Below, in pieces: positions 12,795 to 13,606 of a stretch of DNA of 13,606 nucleotides. A program made the position numbers and the translations under genes. The stretch is taken from NCBI GenBank assembly GCA_030598385.1, contig JAUVQB010000006.1, forward strand, positions 1-13,606, given 5' to 3'. Numbering within the stretch: the stretch's first letter is position 1; each line of letters begins with the position of its first letter. The stretch is from Alphaproteobacteria bacterium. GTDB lineage: Bacteria > Pseudomonadota > Alphaproteobacteria > Kiloniellales > JAKSDN01. The notes below the pieces were generated by a model. The model ran no database searches and was not told the origin of the DNA. It worked only from the letters and a program-made list of their open reading frames with translations.

Positions 12795-12944
12795 ATGAGC
12801 GACCGACCCGACGCCCCGCACGACCCAGCCGCAAACCCATTTCCCCCGGAGGAGGAGACCGCCAAGGCGTTGCCCCCTGCCGTCTGGATTACAGGCTTGA
12901 TCGTACTTATGCTTCTACTCCTTGCAATCTTCGCGCTGGGCTAG
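12795..12944 (+). CDS. 49-aa single-helix membrane protein
   Basis: ATG 12795 to TAG 12942-12944 encodes 49 aa. A Pro/Asp/Glu-rich N-terminal half (MSDRPDAPHDPAANPFPPEE) is followed by a short linker and one strong membrane helix at about 29-48 (AVWITGLIVLMLLLLAIFAL), which ends almost at the C-terminus. The contrast between a charged, proline-rich cytoplasmic half and an uninterrupted hydrophobic helix is unlikely in non-coding DNA, and third codon positions are GC-rich. The ribosome binding site is poor (only AAGCGGAA about 15 bases upstream). It is divergent from mrpE and lies before the YdbH-like gene. I do not recognise a named family and assign no function. Confidence 0.65.
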   Translation: MSDRPDAPHDPAANPFPPEEETAKALPPAVWITGLIVLMLLLLAIFALG

Positions 12945-12986
12945 GCCGCGTCGGCGGTGGACGGCCCAACATGGAAGAGTCGTAGT

Positions 12987-13004
12987 AGGGAAAACCCTTT
13001 TTTT
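12987..13004 (+). terminator. Weak intrinsic terminator-like hairpin with T7 tract
   Basis: AGGG (12987-12990), loop AAAA and CCCT (12995-12998), followed by an uninterrupted T run to 13004, form a minimal hairpin plus U-tract 43 bases after the stop of the 49-aa gene. A four-pair stem is short for an efficient terminator, so partial termination before the YdbH-like gene is the most it suggests. Confidence 0.33.
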
Positions 13005-13051
13005 GTGTGGGGGAGTCTCCAAACCTCCTTTTGCCCCCCCGAAAGGAAATC

Positions 13052-13606
13052 ATGGCGCGCCGCCTCGTCCTCGTTGCCCTGGCCATCGCAACGGCCCTTG
13101 CCGCGACGGTCGGCGCTCTGTTTATCTGGCGCGTCCCCGTCGCTCAGTCCACTCTCGACTGGGCGGCAAAGGAGTTCGAAATTCCGGGGGCGCGGGCAAC
13201 GGTCGAGCGCATCGCCGCCGATCGGGTCCGTATCGCCGATCTTGCCGCCGGCAATCGATCGGAACTTGCTGTCGACAGCGTCGAGATCACATTTCAAACA
13301 CCCGATATCGCCAATGGCGAGATCGACGGAATCGCCATCGCTGGCCTGACGCTCAACCTGGACCTGCGTGACGGGGCCGCGCCCCTCGGAAGCCTGCAGC
13401 CGCTGATGGATAGCATCCAGGATAGCGGCCCGAAGGACAGCGGCCCGAAGGATACTGGCGAGCGACAATTCGCCAATCTGCCGGATGTTCGGTTTCGCGA
13501 AAGCCGCATCGAGGCCCAGACCTCCTATGGGCCGGCCAGCATCGCATTCGACGGTGCGCTGACCGGGGGCAAAGGGGGCGACCCGGTGCTGCGGCTCCAA
13601 GGCGAA
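13052..13606 (+). CDS. YdbH/AsmA-like membrane-anchored periplasmic protein, 3' partial
   Basis: The first 185 residues are visible, and the frame is open at the window end. ATG 13052 has AAAGGA five to ten bases upstream. Residues 4-26 form an uncleaved signal-anchor helix (LVLVALAIATALAATVGALFIW). The rest is a periplasmic, beta-rich repeat pattern typical of long bridge-like proteins: VRIADLAAGNRSELAVDSVEITFQTPDI, then GEIDGIAIAGLTLNLDLRDG and PLGSLQPL. That alternation ('x-L-x-V-x-x-V-x-I-x-F' strands, then 'I-x-G-L-x-L-x-L') resembles the start of YdbH-domain proteins, implicated in phospholipid transfer between membranes, and more loosely AsmA. A flexible insert around 124-136 contains a DSGPK tandem repeat. 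The family call is tentative, because the diagnostic C-terminal domain is outside the window. Confidence 0.6.
   Translation, partial: MARRLVLVALAIATALAATVGALFIWRVPVAQSTLDWAAKEFEIPGARATVERIAADRVRIADLAAGNRSELAVDSVEITFQTPDIANGEIDGIAIAGLTLNLDLRDGAAPLGSLQPLMDSIQDSGPKDSGPKDTGERQFANLPDVRFRESRIEAQTSYGPASIAFDGALTGGKGGDPVLRLQGE
13421..13450 (+). repeat. Tandem 15-bp in-frame repeat (DSGPK x2)
   Basis: GATAGCGGCCCGAAG (13421-13435) is followed by GACAGCGGCCCGAAG (13436-13450), differing by one silent base, and then by a degenerate partial third unit (GATACTGGC). It encodes DSGPKDSGPKDTG in a loop of the YdbH-like protein and is probably slippage-derived. Confidence 0.7.

Noticed and set aside
12575..12865. 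Upstream extension of mrpE to 256 aa
   Set aside because: The extra ~97 residues are Arg/Ser/Gly-rich and unlike any MrpE N-terminus. GTG 12574 gives the family length.
1..13606. CRISPR arrays, tRNA/rRNA genes, insertion sequences or phage/defence genes
   Set aside because: I saw no regularly spaced repeats, cloverleaf-like sequences, transposase motifs or terminal inverted repeats on either strand.

Overview
The window is high-GC, densely coded DNA with alphaproteobacterial character. The gene content (a secreted DUF192 protein, an AcuC-type deacetylase, a PilZ protein, and an Mrp-type antiporter set with several MrpD-like subunits) fits a Rhodospirillales-like bacterium. That placement is inferred from protein style, not from a marker gene. 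I see no RNA genes, CRISPR arrays, insertion sequences or phage genes.

Left part (1-2480). The 3' end of a small exported-type protein runs rightward off the left edge. It converges, across an 11-bp inverted repeat, with a leftward pair: a histone-deacetylase/AcuC-family enzyme followed by a DUF192 protein with a signal peptide. Upstream of the pair is a leftward single-domain PilZ protein (127 aa).

Centre-left (2480-5174). A 366-bp divergent intergenic region holds four copies of the octamer CAGGGCAT, two in each orientation. It precedes a rightward three-gene operon with ATGA stop-start overlaps: an ABC ATPase, an ABC permease of the nitrate/sulfonate/pyrimidine (ThiX-like) type, and a class I SAM-dependent methyltransferase. 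No substrate-binding protein is present in the window.

Centre-right (5186-12574). A single leftward operon of ten genes encodes an Mrp/Mbh-like cation/proton antiporter: mrpE, mrpF, mrpG, a DUF4040 (MbhD+MbhE-like) protein, mrpB, mrpC, mrpD, a second NuoL/MrpD-like subunit, a 92-aa two-helix protein, and a third MrpD-like subunit. Nearly every junction overlaps by a few bases. No full-length MrpA is present. Its C-terminal part appears as the DUF4040 protein, and the second MrpD-like subunit carries the NuoL/MrpA-type channel signature. The gene order matches the antiporter half of archaeal Mbh hydrogenases, but no hydrogenase or Complex I catalytic genes are next to it. The last gene converges with the methyltransferase only 11 bp away.

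Right edge (12575-13606). A 220-bp region carries a plausible mrpE promoter. Beyond it are a rightward 49-aa single-helix protein, a short AT-homopolymer leader with a weak terminator-like hairpin, and the 5' part of an inner-membrane-anchored periplasmic protein resembling YdbH/AsmA-like lipid-transfer proteins, cut by the window end.
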